Source: CAZNXJ01 sp964577115
GTDB taxonomy: Bacteria; Planctomycetota; Planctomycetia; Pirellulales; Pirellulaceae
Assembly (NCBI GenBank): GCA_964577115.1
Contig: CAZNXJ010000001.1
Span: 269,989 to 333,988, forward strand
Reading direction: 5' to 3'
DNA length: 64,000 bases
In this document: in pieces, positions 30,114-37,997 of the stretch
Position numbering within the stretch: the first letter of the stretch is position 1
Layout of the letters: each line of letters opens with the position of its first letter
The notes under the pieces: model-generated
Database searches by the model: none
Told to the model about the DNA's origin: nothing
What the model saw: the letters and a program-made list of their open reading frames with translations, nothing else
Translations under genes and position numbers: made by a program

Positions 30114-30833
30114 ATGGACAAATCGCGCATTCTGGTCGTCGAGGACGAGTCGCATCTGGCCATCCTCATCAAGTTCAATCTCGAACGCGAAGGTCACGTG
30201 GTAACGACCGTCAGTGATGGGCCGAGTGCGCTGAAACTGCTCACCGATGAACGGCAGCCGTTCGACCTGGTGATCCTGGATCTGATGCTGCCGCGGATGA
30301 GCGGCTACGCAGTTTGTGAAACGCTGCGCGAACAAGGTCTGGACGTGCCGGTGCTGATCCTCAGCGCCCGGACGCTCACCGAAGATCGCATCCGCGGCTT
30401 CAACGTGGGTGCGAACCAGTATCTGACGAAACCCTTTGAGCTCGACGAGCTGCTCAGCCGAGTGCGCAATCTGCTGACCTACAGCCGGCGCGCTGCGGCG
30501 ACGGATCCGCAGGCCGCGCCGATCGAACGCTTCGAGTTCGATGATGCGGTGATCGACTTCCGCAAGTTCGAAGTGACGGTCAAGGGGCAGCCAGTTCGCC
30601 TCACGCAGCTCGAACTAAAACTTCTTCAATACCTCATCCGTCACGAAGACCGCGTGGTTTCTCGGCAGGAACTTCTGGAAAACGTCTGGAACATGTCCGG
30701 GCAGGTGACGACGCGCGCGGTCGACCAGTTCATCCTCCGCCTGCGCAAAACGTTCGAACCGGACCCGACGAATCCGCGTTACTTCCGCACGGTCCGGGAT
30801 GCGGGCTATCGCTTTGTCCGCAACGCCGAATAG
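30114..30833 (+). CDS. OmpR/PhoB-family response regulator
   Basis: 239 residues from the ATG at 30114; an upstream in-frame TTG (30093) adds only seven residues. The receiver domain has the acidic pair Glu10/Asp11, phosphoacceptor Asp56 (VILDLMLPRMSGY), Ser84 and Lys106 (LTKPFEL). A winged-helix DNA-binding domain fills about 145-239, with LTQLELKLLQYLIRHEDRVV and a C-terminal TVRDAGYRFV that is typical of OmpR/PhoB proteins. It is the obvious partner of the kinase at 29026. Targets are unknown; an 11-bp-phased direct repeat at 31098-31119 is a candidate site. Confidence 0.94.
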   Translation: MDKSRILVVEDESHLAILIKFNLEREGHVVTTVSDGPSALKLLTDERQPFDLVILDLMLPRMSGYAVCETLREQGLDVPVLILSARTLTEDRIRGFNVGANQYLTKPFELDELLSRVRNLLTYSRRAAATDPQAAPIERFEFDDAVIDFRKFEVTVKGQPVRLTQLELKLLQYLIRHEDRVVSRQELLENVWNMSGQVTTRAVDQFILRLRKTFEPDPTNPRYFRTVRDAGYRFVRNAE

Positions 30834-30951
30834 TTCCCGGCAAGGCTCGGACACACGGCCGGCTGATCGGCGCGCCGTGTTGCGACGGCCGTTGCCTGTG
30901 CGGGTTATGCCGCCCGGTCGCTACGCGCCGTTCGTCGTGCCGCAGTGTCTC

Positions 30952-30975
30952 TGAGTGACATGTTCCTGTCACTCA
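30952..30975. repeat. Perfect 9-bp inverted repeat
   Basis: TGAGTGACA (30952-30960), six-base spacer TGTTCC, TGTCACTCA (30967-30975). It lies about 120 bp after the response regulator stop. It may be a hairpin or a dimeric protein site; no T-tract follows. Confidence 0.55.
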
Positions 30976-31097
30976 TATGGCTCGCTTCAAAGCGGCCGTT
31001 CGTGCTGCTCCAGCCGCGGTCCTGAGGTCCGCTCGGCGAGCTCCTGCACGGGCTCGGCGTGACAGGCGGCTGGTGGTTGGCCCGGCCGCTCGGCGAC

Positions 31098-31119
31098 CTT
31101 TTACATAACTTTTACAAAG
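31098..31119 (+). promoter_or_regulatory. 11-bp-phased direct repeat, candidate OmpR/PhoB-family site
   Basis: CTTTTACATAA (31098-31108) is followed directly by CTTTTACAAAG (31109-31119); the first eight bases are identical and the period is exactly 11 bp, one helical turn. Read as TTTACA-N5-TTTACA it matches the published layout of PhoP/PhoB-type boxes. It lies 229 bp before the desaturase start and downstream of an OmpR-type regulator gene. Confidence 0.5.
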
Positions 31120-31347
31120 CTGCGACGGACCTGTGACACGCGGTCGATCGATACCGTTTAGAATCCTGCGATCGTCGCTTGGGTTTGGCCGGGTCCGCCT
31201 GGCGGACCTGTAGCGGCGGCGGAGAACCGGGTCGCTCAACCTATCGCGACACGGTTGGGACAAATGGTTCGCGGTTTGCTGTGCTTCCGGCGCGAAAGAG
31301 CGGAAGTCGAACAAAGCAGCACATCAACAGAAATGAGAATGTAATAC

Positions 31348-32331
31348 ATGGCTACGGTTACGAATAAATCTGCGGGAGCCGATGCGGCTCGCCGGCGTCA
31401 ACAGGGAGCGGACGATGCGAGTCGTCGCCGGGAAAATCGCCGGGCGAAGTCACGGAGCTCGCAACCCGGTGCTCCGGCGACGCGCTACCCCGAGGGCCTG
31501 GATTGGGCCGTCATCGGTTGGCTCGTTGTCGTGCACCTCGGTGCGTTGGCGGCACCATTCTTTTTTAGCTGGCAGGGCGTCGTGCTTGCGGTCGCGCTAC
31601 ACTGGCTGACCGGCGGGATTGGCGTCTGCTTGGGCTATCACCGGCTGTTCACGCACCGCAGCTTCTCGACATTTAAGCCCGTGGAGTGGTTAATCGCGGT
31701 GATCGGCGGGCTTTCGGGTGAGGGATCGGTGCTCAACTGGGTCGCCGATCATCGCAAGCATCATGCACTGAGTGACCAGGAAGGCGATCCACATTCGCCG
31801 CACGACGGACCGTGGTGGAGCCACATCCTGTGGCTGGCCGCTCGTAAGACGCCCGAGCAACACGAAGCGCATCTGCGCAAGTGGGCTCCGGATCTTCTCA
31901 AAGAGCCGGCCCTCCAGTTTATCAGCCGCATGTTTCTCGTGTGGCAGTTCCTCCTCACCGGGGTCTTACTCGCGATCGGTTACGCGATGGGCGGATGGTA
32001 CATGGCCGCCTCATTGGTTGCCTGGGGCGTGTTCGCTCGCCTCGTCTTCGTACTCCACTCGACCTGGTTCGTGAATTCGGCGAGTCACATGTGGGGGTAT
32101 CGCAATTACGAGACGACCGACGATAGCCGCAACAACTGGTGGGTCGCGCTGATCACCTACGGAGAAGGCTGGCATAATAACCATCACGCCTATCCGCGCA
32201 TGGCCAAGCACGGGCATCGCTGGTGGGAGGTGGACGTGACTTACCTGACCATCCTGGCCATGCGCCAGGTGGGCCTGGCGTGGGATGTGGTCAATTACAA
32301 GCGCCGCGGGAAAGTCGAAAGCGCTGCCTGA
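31348..32331 (+). CDS. Acyl-CoA/acyl-lipid fatty-acid desaturase
   Basis: 327 residues. The three histidine boxes of membrane di-iron desaturases are complete: HRLFTH at 98-103, HRKHH at 135-139 and HNNHH at 276-280. Hydrophobic helices lie at about 52-74, 76-94, 111-128 and 190-240. This pattern fits delta-9-type stearoyl-CoA/acyl-lipid desaturases, which insert a double bond using O2 and an electron donor and adjust membrane fluidity. The first 45 residues are basic and low-complexity, with no family similarity. The gene follows a two-component system and ends in a strong intrinsic terminator. Confidence 0.95.
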   Translation: MATVTNKSAGADAARRRQQGADDASRRRENRRAKSRSSQPGAPATRYPEGLDWAVIGWLVVVHLGALAAPFFFSWQGVVLAVALHWLTGGIGVCLGYHRLFTHRSFSTFKPVEWLIAVIGGLSGEGSVLNWVADHRKHHALSDQEGDPHSPHDGPWWSHILWLAARKTPEQHEAHLRKWAPDLLKEPALQFISRMFLVWQFLLTGVLLAIGYAMGGWYMAASLVAWGVFARLVFVLHSTWFVNSASHMWGYRNYETTDDSRNNWWVALITYGEGWHNNHHAYPRMAKHGHRWWEVDVTYLTILAMRQVGLAWDVVNYKRRGKVESAA

Positions 32332-32362
32332 CGATCGCTCTGGCCCCTGGACGAGCATTTTG

Positions 32363-32400
32363 AAACAATCACCACGGCTGCCGTGGTGATTGTTTTTTCT
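32363..32400 (+). terminator. Strong intrinsic terminator after the desaturase
   Basis: A perfect 15-bp stem: AAACAATCACCACGG (32363-32377), loop CTG, CCGTGGTGATTGTTT (32381-32395), running into a T-rich tract to 32400. It is the clearest rho-independent terminator in the window and isolates the desaturase from lnt. Confidence 0.92.
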
Positions 32401-32431
32401 TGGCCGAACAAGAGCGGACCGGGGGGAAGTG

Positions 32432-34195
32432 ATGAGCGGGATGGAGCTTAGCGAACGGGAGCGACAGCGGTCGCGTGCGGCGCGGAGGGTGACCGAACCG
32501 CCCGCTCCCGAAAGCCCACCCGCGACGCGATTCGCCTGGCCCGTGCTCGCGCTCGGCCTGATCGGCGGCCTGCTGCTCTGGGCCGCGCTGCCTCCGCTCG
32601 AGTGGTCCTGGCTGGCCTGGGTCGCGCCCGTGCCTTGGTTATTGATCGTCCGCGAGCGATCGCTAAGCGGCCGGCGTCCATATTTAGCGGTTTGGATCGC
32701 ATCGAGCGTCCATTGGCTGGCCGTACTGCAAGGGATTCGGCTGCCCTACTGGGCGCTGTACTTCGGCTGGGCCGCACTGTCGCTCTACCTGGCCATCTAT
32801 TTGCCTTTGTTTGTGGCGCTGTCCCGAGCGGCCGTGCACGGTTGGCGCCTACCCTTGTGGCTCGCCGCCCCCATGGTCTGGACGGGCCTCGAGCTGGCAC
32901 GCGGATACATGATCACCGGTTTTTCCGGCGCTCTTCTCGGCCATACGCTCGTTCGCTGGTTGCCGCTCATTCAGATTTCGGACTTGTTTGGCGCGTATGC
33001 GGTCAGCTTTCTGGTGATGCTCGTCGCCGCCGCGCTCACCGAAGCGATTCTGAACGCTCGGCAGCGGCGCATCGCCGTGGGCAGCATCACGGCCGCGGCT
33101 GTCACGCTCGCTTCGACATTACTTTATGGATACTACCGGCTGGAACCTCGAGCCGAGCCGGCCGAGTCGCCGCGCGTTTCCGTGGCTATGCTTCAGGGAA
33201 CGTACGACACGATCTTCACGTTCGACCCGCAGCGCAATATCGACATGTTCGAGCAATACCTTGGGTTGGCTCGGCGCGTGAGCCGCGAGCGGCCTGAGGT
33301 ACAACTGCTCCTGTGGCCCGAATCGACGTTTACGGAAAACAACCCGTACTGGCTAGTGGGGGACGAGATTCCGGTTCCCGCCAACCATACCATGGCGCCA
33401 TCGGAGTACCGGCAGCGGGCGGAGGAGCGAGCACGTTCGTTCCTGGAGAAGGCTCAGTATGTGGCGGATGCGGTGAACGCCGACCGCCGCGTTCCCGCGT
33501 TTCAGCTGGTCGGCGTCGAAACGGTGGATCTCCGCGAGGACCCGCCGCCCCGGTACAACTCGGCATTGCTGCTCGACCCCATCGGCCGGCCGATCGGCCG
33601 CTATGACAAGATGCACCTGGTGATGTTTGGCGAATACATCCCGCTGGCGAGCTGGCTGCCGATTCTCTATGAGTGGTCGCCCATGGGTTCCGGCACCTCG
33701 GTGGGCGACGGCCCGGAGGCATTCGAGATCGGCGGGCTGCGGTTCGCTCCGACGATTTGCTTTGAGAGCTTCGTGCCTCACCATGTGCGACGGCAACTGG
33801 TCGAACTTGAACGGCGCGGAACGCCGGCCGATGTGCTGGTGAACCTGACGCACGACGGCTGGTTCTGGGGCTCGAGCATTCTCGATCTGCACCGCACGTG
33901 CGCGGTATTTCGTGCAGTGGAGCATCGCCGGCCGATGCTGACGGCCGCCAACCCCGGTTTAACGGCGTGGATCGACGGGAATGGGCGGATCGTCCACGAG
34001 CTGCCTCGGCACCAAGAGGACTACATCGTGGCCGAAGTCGAACGGGATACACGCGCGAGCCTGTATCGCCGCTGGGGCGATTGGCCAGTCGGCATCTGCC
34101 TAGCCGTCTCCCTGCTGCTCGGCCTGCTGGCGCGCTTCGCGCCCCGTCGCGAACCTACCGATCCGCTCGCCGGCCAGACGCCTGGCGAACCCTAG
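32432..34195 (+). CDS. lnt: Apolipoprotein N-acyltransferase
   Basis: 587 residues from the ATG at 32432, which has a GGGGGGAAG site. About eight membrane helices occupy residues 35-245 and one the C-terminus (about 553-570). The nitrilase-like periplasmic domain holds the catalytic triad Glu297 (LLWPESTF), Lys393 (GRYDKMHLVMFGEY) and Cys443 (PTICFES), and NLTHDGWFWGSS. The enzyme adds the third acyl chain to the N-terminal Cys of lipoproteins in the inner membrane. The Glu-Lys distance is 96 residues against 68 in the E. coli enzyme (Glu267, Lys335), reflecting an extra charged segment. Presence fits a diderm cell. Confidence 0.94.
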   Translation: MSGMELSERERQRSRAARRVTEPPAPESPPATRFAWPVLALGLIGGLLLWAALPPLEWSWLAWVAPVPWLLIVRERSLSGRRPYLAVWIASSVHWLAVLQGIRLPYWALYFGWAALSLYLAIYLPLFVALSRAAVHGWRLPLWLAAPMVWTGLELARGYMITGFSGALLGHTLVRWLPLIQISDLFGAYAVSFLVMLVAAALTEAILNARQRRIAVGSITAAAVTLASTLLYGYYRLEPRAEPAESPRVSVAMLQGTYDTIFTFDPQRNIDMFEQYLGLARRVSRERPEVQLLLWPESTFTENNPYWLVGDEIPVPANHTMAPSEYRQRAEERARSFLEKAQYVADAVNADRRVPAFQLVGVETVDLREDPPPRYNSALLLDPIGRPIGRYDKMHLVMFGEYIPLASWLPILYEWSPMGSGTSVGDGPEAFEIGGLRFAPTICFESFVPHHVRRQLVELERRGTPADVLVNLTHDGWFWGSSILDLHRTCAVFRAVEHRRPMLTAANPGLTAWIDGNGRIVHELPRHQEDYIVAEVERDTRASLYRRWGDWPVGICLAVSLLLGLLARFAPRREPTDPLAGQTPGEP

Positions 34196-34543
34196 CCCCA
34201 CAGCGCGGCAGTTCGCCGAGGGCTCCCTCGGCCACGGCGCTCGATTCCCCTCTTTTGTGTCTGTCCGGCGAGAAGAAAGTTGGGGTGGCTTTTGGAGTGA
34301 AACGGTTGGGTGGGGCGTGCCGCGCGAGCATTTCTACCCATCTCGCCCAAATCTCCTGATTTCGTTGACACCGTCTTTCCGCCCGAATTATACTACCTGA
34401 GCGATATTGCTCGTCTGCGGCCGTCCGTATCCAGGGATGGCGAGTTCTCTCGGTGCTCCCTGCGGCGCGCACCCGCGTGAGACTCTGCGGGTTCGCCGCG
34501 CCGGAAGTGCCAACGCTAAATTCCAGAACAAGGGTAAAGCGCG
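34196..34543. other. 348-bp leader region containing a good promoter
   Basis: Downstream of lnt and before the coiled-coil operon. The sigma-70-type promoter at 34365-34394 is the main feature, implying a 5' leader of roughly 140 bases. No short gene or terminator hairpin with a T-run was seen. Confidence 0.55.
34365..34394 (+). promoter_or_regulatory. Sigma-70-type promoter for the 34544 operon
   Basis: TTGACA (34365-34370) and TATACT (34389-34394) are separated by 18 bp, a near-consensus pair and the best in the window. Confidence 0.8.
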
Positions 34544-35371
34544 GTGACATTCGTCGGCCGAATTTTGATCGTCATGACGCTCGTCATGAGTATTCTTTTC
34601 GCGGGTCTTGCGAGCGTGGTCCTGGCGACGCACATCAACTGGCGCGAGCGTGCCACACAGTTGCGCGACCAGGTGGCGGCGCTTGAGCAGGCCAACCAGC
34701 GCATTCAGGAAGCGATGGAAGCGGCTCGCGAACAGATCGCTCGCGAGCAGGCAGCTCGGAAGTACGAAGTCGCAATTTTGCACACGCAGGTGGACCAGGC
34801 GCAGGCTCAGCTGCGGCAGAGCGAAACGTTGCTGGCTTCGGAGCAGAGCAACCACAGCACGCTACAGCAGACGGCCCGCGTGGCCATCAATGAGCTCGAC
34901 CGTTTGACCAACGAGGTGGTGGCTCTGCGTGATGATCTGCGTAACAACCGGCAAGCTCGGGACGAGAAGCATCTTGAGCTCGTGGCGCAGATCGACGAGA
35001 CGAACATGCTGAAGGGCCAGAAAGCTCGGCTCGACGAGCGCGTGGCTCAGTTGTCGGAATCGGTGAGCCGTTACAAGCGAGTGGCCGACGCGGCGGGCAT
35101 CACGGAATTCGATGATGTCGAGAACATTCCACCGGCGGTCGACGGTGTGGTCACGGCCGTGGGCCGCGGGAACCTGCTCGAGATTTCCATCGGGTCGGAT
35201 GATGGCCTGAAGAAGGGGCATACGCTGGACGTGTTCCGCGGCGCTACGTATCTCGGCCGCGTGGTGGTTCGGGAAGCGAAGCCGGACCGATCGGTTGTCG
35301 AGATCCTGCCTGAGTACCGGCGAGGTCTGATTCGCAAGAATGACCGCGTGGCCTCGCGAATCGTCAGCTAG
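34544..35371 (+). CDS. Membrane-anchored coiled-coil protein with MreC-like C-terminal domain
   Basis: 275 residues from a GTG at 34544 (alternative ATGs at 34574 and 34586). One membrane helix lies at about 6-28, followed by a long coiled coil (about 33-190) rich in Gln, Glu, Arg and Ala heptads. A small beta-rich C-terminal domain (about 200-275) contains GVVTAVGRGNLLEISIGSDD and LGRVVVREAKPDRSVVEI. This membrane helix, coiled coil and beta-domain order resembles MreC, but the protein is not a clear orthologue and no MreB lies nearby. I infer a role as an envelope-associated scaffold. It forms an operon with the 69-residue membrane protein starting 8 bp after its stop. Confidence 0.85.
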   Translation: MTFVGRILIVMTLVMSILFAGLASVVLATHINWRERATQLRDQVAALEQANQRIQEAMEAAREQIAREQAARKYEVAILHTQVDQAQAQLRQSETLLASEQSNHSTLQQTARVAINELDRLTNEVVALRDDLRNNRQARDEKHLELVAQIDETNMLKGQKARLDERVAQLSESVSRYKRVADAAGITEFDDVENIPPAVDGVVTAVGRGNLLEISIGSDDGLKKGHTLDVFRGATYLGRVVVREAKPDRSVVEILPEYRRGLIRKNDRVASRIVS

Positions 35372-35379
35372 AGCCATTC

Positions 35380-35589
35380 ATGAAGCGCAATTACGACATT
35401 TACACCGTAATGCTGTACATCGCGTTTATCGCGCTGGCGGCAGCGTGCTTGCTGCTGTATCTCGAGCTGCGGGCGTACGGCACGTATCCCTGGTGGTCCC
35501 CGGCGACCTCCGCGGCGGCCAGCAGCGCGACGCAGGCGATCGATTCGGCCTGGGCCAGTGTGGCGCCATCCACCCGCTGGCTCGCCTAA
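35380..35589 (+). CDS. Small single-helix membrane protein
   Basis: 69 residues, MKRNYDIYTVMLYIAFIALA onwards, with one helix at about 9-29 and an aromatic/Ala-rich tail. It starts 8 bp after the coiled-coil gene, so translational linkage is likely. It matches no family I know, but its N-terminal YDIYTVMLYIAF segment is strongly protein-like and its position supports a real gene. Likely a membrane partner of the coiled-coil protein. Confidence 0.75.
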   Translation: MKRNYDIYTVMLYIAFIALAAACLLLYLELRAYGTYPWWSPATSAAASSATQAIDSAWASVAPSTRWLA

Positions 35590-35714
35590 CGCCGCGCGAT
35601 AAAGGCGTTCTACGGAAAAGCCGAGCGGAATTCTTGGCGTGCGCTCGAGCCGACAAGTAAGATGAGTCGAGCAGGCTGCCGACTGATCCACGTGCTTGTC
35701 GATCGTGAGCTGCC

Positions 35715-37691
35715 GTGTCCTCAACATCCGTTCGTTTTCCGTGCCCGGCGTGCGGGGCTTACATGAAGGCGCTCGCGGCGCAGGCCGGTGAGGCGTGCCG
35801 CTGTCCAAAATGTGGCGCCGAAGCGTTCGTGCCTGGGGGGCGCGAGCCGCCGCCCCGAGCGGATTCGAGTGCAAACGCTCGTGCGGATGTGCAGACGCCG
35901 TCTCCCAACCGTCATCCCGGGGAAACTCCGACTGATCAGCGCTCCCCGCGCAAGCCGTCCTCGGCGAACCCAACGGGTGCCGCGGCGGGCCAATCTGGTC
36001 CGCCCGACGCTTCGGCTCGGCGCACCACGGATGCCATTCCGGCACTCGCGCCACGTCCTCGACCGAAGCTTTTCGTTCGCTGCCCTCTCTGCCGCTCGCC
36101 GCTGGCAATCCACGAACACCAGGTCGGAACGACGGTGCGGTGTCTCGATTGTCACACCGAGTTTGAAGCTCAGCGCAAGGCGTCCGAGACGCCTCGGCCC
36201 AAACCTTCGGTGGCGGACTTCGAGATCGCGCTGAGCGATCCGGTCCCGACGCCGCGCTATCAGCCATCGCTGGCTGACGGAGTCACGGCGGCGGAGTTGT
36301 ACGGCGATTTGCCGGTTGAAGGGCCGCCGGCGACTTCGGCATCCGTCAGCAGGCGGCCGACGAATGAGCCGCAACTTGCGGTTGTCTGCCCATTATGCCG
36401 TACGCGTCTGTATGTGACCGAGCGGCAGGTCGGCCGGCAAGTGCGCTGCGGTGACTGCCACACCGAGTTCTCGGTGGAAGCTCCGCGCGCCGAAACGCCG
36501 CGCTCGACGCCGCACCACGATCTGGACGACGTCGACTTTGCGCTGGAGGAGGTGGGCGAGCGACCCAAGTATCGGCCGCTGACGCGCGGTAGCGTCACTC
36601 GCGAGCAGCTCGACGAAATCGAACGAGCTCGGACGTCCGCGGCCGAGCCCACCGAAGCGGCACCGCGCGCCTCACGTCACGCGTTCGATTTTGAAGCCAT
36701 TTGTCGTCACTGCGGCAGCCGGATACCAGCGCGTGACGAACAGATTGGACAGAAGGTTGTTTGCGGCGATTGCCATTCGACGGTGATCGTTACGCGTCCG
36801 CGGCGCCGCAAGGCGGCCGCAGGGTCAGTGGCCGAAGCGGGAAAGCTGCCGAGCGTGGTAGGCGATTCGCCGGCCGAGGCGGCGCGTGATGCGCCGCGCG
36901 AGTCGTCGATTCGCTGGCTTAACGAGGCGGAGCGGGAAGAGGAGGAGCGTGCGCCGGAAGGTCGGAAGCTCGAGGGGATGCCGTACTTTCAGCAGCTCGT
37001 CTGTTTCCTGGCGGACGCGGGCGCGCTGCTGCGCATCGCTGTTCTATCGATCGCGCTGATGCTGTTGATGTCGATAGGGACGTACATTGCGAGTTTCGCC
37101 AATGCCGGTCTCCTGGCGATTGTCGCGGTCATATTGGTTATCGTCGGAATGATTCTCCTGTTTCCAACGCTGCTCGGCTGGGCCAATTCCATGATCACGA
37201 TCATCACGGATACCGGCAGCGGTAACGCGATGATCGAGGACTGGTCGGATTTGGACATTGGCGAGTGGCTGGTGCAGTCGGCGATGGTCTTCTTTGCCTT
37301 CCTGGTATCGGCCGTGCCGGCGGCGGTGTTCGCCGGCGCATTGTCGCTTGTCAGCGCGTCGCCCTGGGTTTCGTTCGGATGTCTGGCCGTCAGCGTGATG
37401 CTTTTCCTGCCCCCAATCCTGATCTCGATGCTGGTGACGGGCAGCGTCTTCCACGTGTTCGCGCCGGAGGTGTGGAGCACGCTGAGTAAGGCGCCGGGTG
37501 TTTGGCTGCGGCTGTATGTGACGATCGGCGTCCTACTGGTCGGCCTGATGGGCGCTTCGATGATGGTCAGCAGCAATTCGCGCCTCGTGGATGCTCTGGG
37601 AGCGATCTGCCTCGTGACGCTCTCGTTTCTCTACTGCCGCGCGATCGGCATCGTCGCCGATCGTACGGGTTCGCTGAGCGACGAGCCCTGA
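35715..37691 (+). CDS. Membrane protein with four N-terminal zinc ribbons in repeated modules
   Basis: 658 residues from a GTG at 35715. Four CxxC...CxxC zinc-ribbon motifs begin at Cys10, Cys123, Cys225 and Cys330; the last three are spaced 102-105 residues apart and share the pattern CPLC...QVG..VRCxDCHTEF. Linkers after ribbons 2 and 3 are also similar (DFEIALSDPVPTPRYQP and DVDFALEEVGERPKYRP), so whole modules were duplicated. After a charged region (about 365-430) come about six hydrophobic helices (440-645). No enzymatic motif is visible. Zinc binding is inferred from spacing; the function is unknown. It precedes gyrA on the same strand, but gyrA has its own candidate promoter. Confidence 0.85.
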   Translation: MSSTSVRFPCPACGAYMKALAAQAGEACRCPKCGAEAFVPGGREPPPRADSSANARADVQTPSPNRHPGETPTDQRSPRKPSSANPTGAAAGQSGPPDASARRTTDAIPALAPRPRPKLFVRCPLCRSPLAIHEHQVGTTVRCLDCHTEFEAQRKASETPRPKPSVADFEIALSDPVPTPRYQPSLADGVTAAELYGDLPVEGPPATSASVSRRPTNEPQLAVVCPLCRTRLYVTERQVGRQVRCGDCHTEFSVEAPRAETPRSTPHHDLDDVDFALEEVGERPKYRPLTRGSVTREQLDEIERARTSAAEPTEAAPRASRHAFDFEAICRHCGSRIPARDEQIGQKVVCGDCHSTVIVTRPRRRKAAAGSVAEAGKLPSVVGDSPAEAARDAPRESSIRWLNEAEREEEERAPEGRKLEGMPYFQQLVCFLADAGALLRIAVLSIALMLLMSIGTYIASFANAGLLAIVAVILVIVGMILLFPTLLGWANSMITIITDTGSGNAMIEDWSDLDIGEWLVQSAMVFFAFLVSAVPAAVFAGALSLVSASPWVSFGCLAVSVMLFLPPILISMLVTGSVFHVFAPEVWSTLSKAPGVWLRLYVTIGVLLVGLMGASMMVSSNSRLVDALGAICLVTLSFLYCRAIGIVADRTGSLSDEP

Positions 37692-37997
37692 AGAATCCGG
37701 CGCGCTAGCTCGCCGTCCGTTCGCAGGGCGTCGGCCCGGCGAACCCGCACTTTCGGCGAGGCGGCGCGAGCGGCGGAATGAGGCCCCACGGCGCGGCGAG
37801 CAGCGCGCCGCGCGATGTCTTCCGCCGAGTCCCTCTAACTCTTTGTGTTTCAACGAGTTGTGATTAAGTAAATCGGGCCTGCCCCGTTGAGGAAAATCCC
37901 GCTAGCGGATACACTTAATGGATTGTGCGGCCACCAGAATTGATGGTGTACGGCGGGGGTAGGCGGGCACGAAGGGCGTATAGAAAGGACTGCCGAT
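37692..37997. other. 306-bp region upstream of gyrA
   Basis: GC-rich up to about 37840, then AT-richer with the candidate gyrA promoter. No gene or RNA recognised. Confidence 0.5.
37887..37915 (+). promoter_or_regulatory. Candidate sigma-70-type promoter of gyrA
   Basis: TTGAGG (37887-37892) and TACACT (37910-37915) with a 17-bp spacer, about 80 bp before the gyrA start. Confidence 0.65.

Larger units (their letters stand above)
30834..31347. other. 514-bp gap with inverted and direct repeats
   Basis: Between the response regulator and the desaturase. It contains the TGAGTGACA inverted repeat (30952-30975), the CTTTTACA direct repeat (31098-31119) and a possible weak promoter (GTGACA at 31133-31138 and TAGAAT at 31159-31164, 20-bp spacer). 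No gene is supported. Confidence 0.55.
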
